Source: an uncultured Collinsella sp. (lineage in GTDB: Bacteria; Actinomycetota; Coriobacteriia; Coriobacteriales; Coriobacteriaceae). From it: a DNA stretch of 13,296 nucleotides. Under the pieces are notes generated by a model. It was not told the DNA's origin and made no database searches. It saw nothing but the letters and a program-made list of their open reading frames with translations. Location: the NCBI GenBank assembly GCA_902493915.1, contig CABUQY010000046.1, positions 1 through 13,296 of the forward strand, given 5' to 3'. How positions within the stretch are numbered: the first letter of the stretch is position 1; every line of letters begins with the position of its first letter. A program made the position numbers and the translations under genes. This document shows, piece after piece, positions 12,676 to 13,296 of this stretch.

Positions 12676-13296
12676 ATGACAGACGAGCTGGACCCCCAGA
12701 CTCAACAGCATATTGATGATTCCGCAGAGGTCACTGCAGATGCCGACGCTGTGACCTGCGATGATATTGACCTCGACGGCCCATTCTTGGACGAAAGCGC
12801 TACGGCGGAAACCCCTGGCGCCGAAGATGCAGACGAGCAAAACGACGATGCGCCCGCTCAGGACGACCGCCCCGTACAGGATGCTGCTCCGCAAGCTGCG
12901 GGCCCTATCGAGGTTTCTTCGGAAGAAGAGCTCGACGCCGTCATGGACTCCATGATGGATGCCGTCAAAGCGATGAAAGACGCCGTGGCCGACGCTGACG
13001 TTGACGCCGAGGAAGAGGAGGCTGCCGAGGCGGCCTCGACCTTTGTACCCGGCGAGACTCCGGTTGCCGACCAGGGCAGCACCATGCCCTCGTTTCTGCA
13101 GCTCGAGCATCCCACGATTGGCGCCGATGCGGTCGACCCGCACGCAGCAGGCTTTTCTGTGGTCGAGGGCGGCACCGGCAATATCGCCGTGCCGCAGGCT
13201 GCCGATGCGGATGCTGCTGACACCGCTCGCCCGACCGCCTCGCACTCCCCTGCCGCGAACCGCGATCTGGGGACCGCTGTCTCGAACACCGCGAAC
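12676..13296 (+). CDS. Very acidic, Asp/Glu/Ala-rich protein of unknown function (N-terminal part)
   Basis: A plus-strand frame stays open from here to the right edge (207 codons) with no stop. GAGGAG lies 9 bases before the ATG at 12676 (MTDELDPQTQQ). An ATG two codons earlier, at 12670, is only 3 bases from it and is the alternative start. The product is low in complexity and strongly negative: runs such as SSEEELDAVMDSMMDAVK (about 92-109) may form an amphipathic helix, and ADADVDAEEEAAEAAS follows. No signal peptide or membrane segment is in this part. It is probably a disordered N-terminal region before a folded or membrane domain beyond the window. Long reverse-strand frames overlap it but look like shadows: they lack binding sites and would encode Arg/Gly/Val-rich chains. 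Confidence 0.7.
   Translation, partial: MTDELDPQTQQHIDDSAEVTADADAVTCDDIDLDGPFLDESATAETPGAEDADEQNDDAPAQDDRPVQDAAPQAAGPIEVSSEEELDAVMDSMMDAVKAMKDAVADADVDAEEEEAAEAASTFVPGETPVADQGSTMPSFLQLEHPTIGADAVDPHAAGFSVVEGGTGNIAVPQAADADAADTARPTASHSPAANRDLGTAVSNTAN

Noticed and set aside
12568..13245. 225-residue minus-strand gene opposite the acidic frame
   Set aside because: It is rich in Arg, Gly, Val and His as expected for the complement of an Asp/Glu/Ala-rich gene, lacks a ribosome binding site, and the plus frame has a clear GAGGAG.

Overview
The window is chromosomal DNA from a high-GC gut actinobacterium, most likely Collinsella or a close relative in the Coriobacteriia. This is inferred from codon use, protein character and gene set, not from a marker gene. 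No rRNA, tRNA or CRISPR array was recognised.

Layout. Positions 1-1024 (minus strand) hold the start of a phosphate ABC transporter operon: the lipoprotein pstS, then the first codons of a permease, probably pstC. A 204-bp structured repeat (A1, 1256-1459) separates it from a minus-strand pair, a HAD phosphatase followed by an M20 (PepV-type) dipeptidase (3614-1460). A DegV fatty-acid-binding protein diverges from this pair (3771-4631, plus). Two long hairpin elements follow, and then a 130-bp remnant of the 3' end of a LOG-family gene (4799-4928).

Positions 4929-9146 are a probable genomic island. It holds an AT-rich noncoding left end, a 984-residue primase-helicase of the type called 'TOTE conflict system' archaeo-eukaryotic primase, a second copy of a hairpin repeat (B2), and a DinJ/YafQ-type toxin-antitoxin pair behind a 36-bp palindrome. 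The island ends exactly at the stop codon of an intact LOG gene (9905-9147). The last 42 codons of that gene match the remnant on the far side of the island: 14 nucleotide differences, all synonymous. No integrase is visible, so the island was either mobilised in trans or captured by recombination.

The right flank is housekeeping: LOG, a hairpin terminator, tgt (queuine tRNA-ribosyltransferase), a second copy of the structured repeat (A2, 11354-11579), an SDR oxidoreductase, and, diverging from it, the beginning of a very acidic protein that runs off the window.

The two most interesting signals are: (i) repeat A, whose two copies differ by three compensatory base-pair changes, so a folded RNA or DNA structure is conserved rather than a protein; and (ii) the primase-helicase island with its 3'-end gene duplication, which looks like a conflict or defence module, or a mobile genetic module, inserted at the end of a LOG gene.
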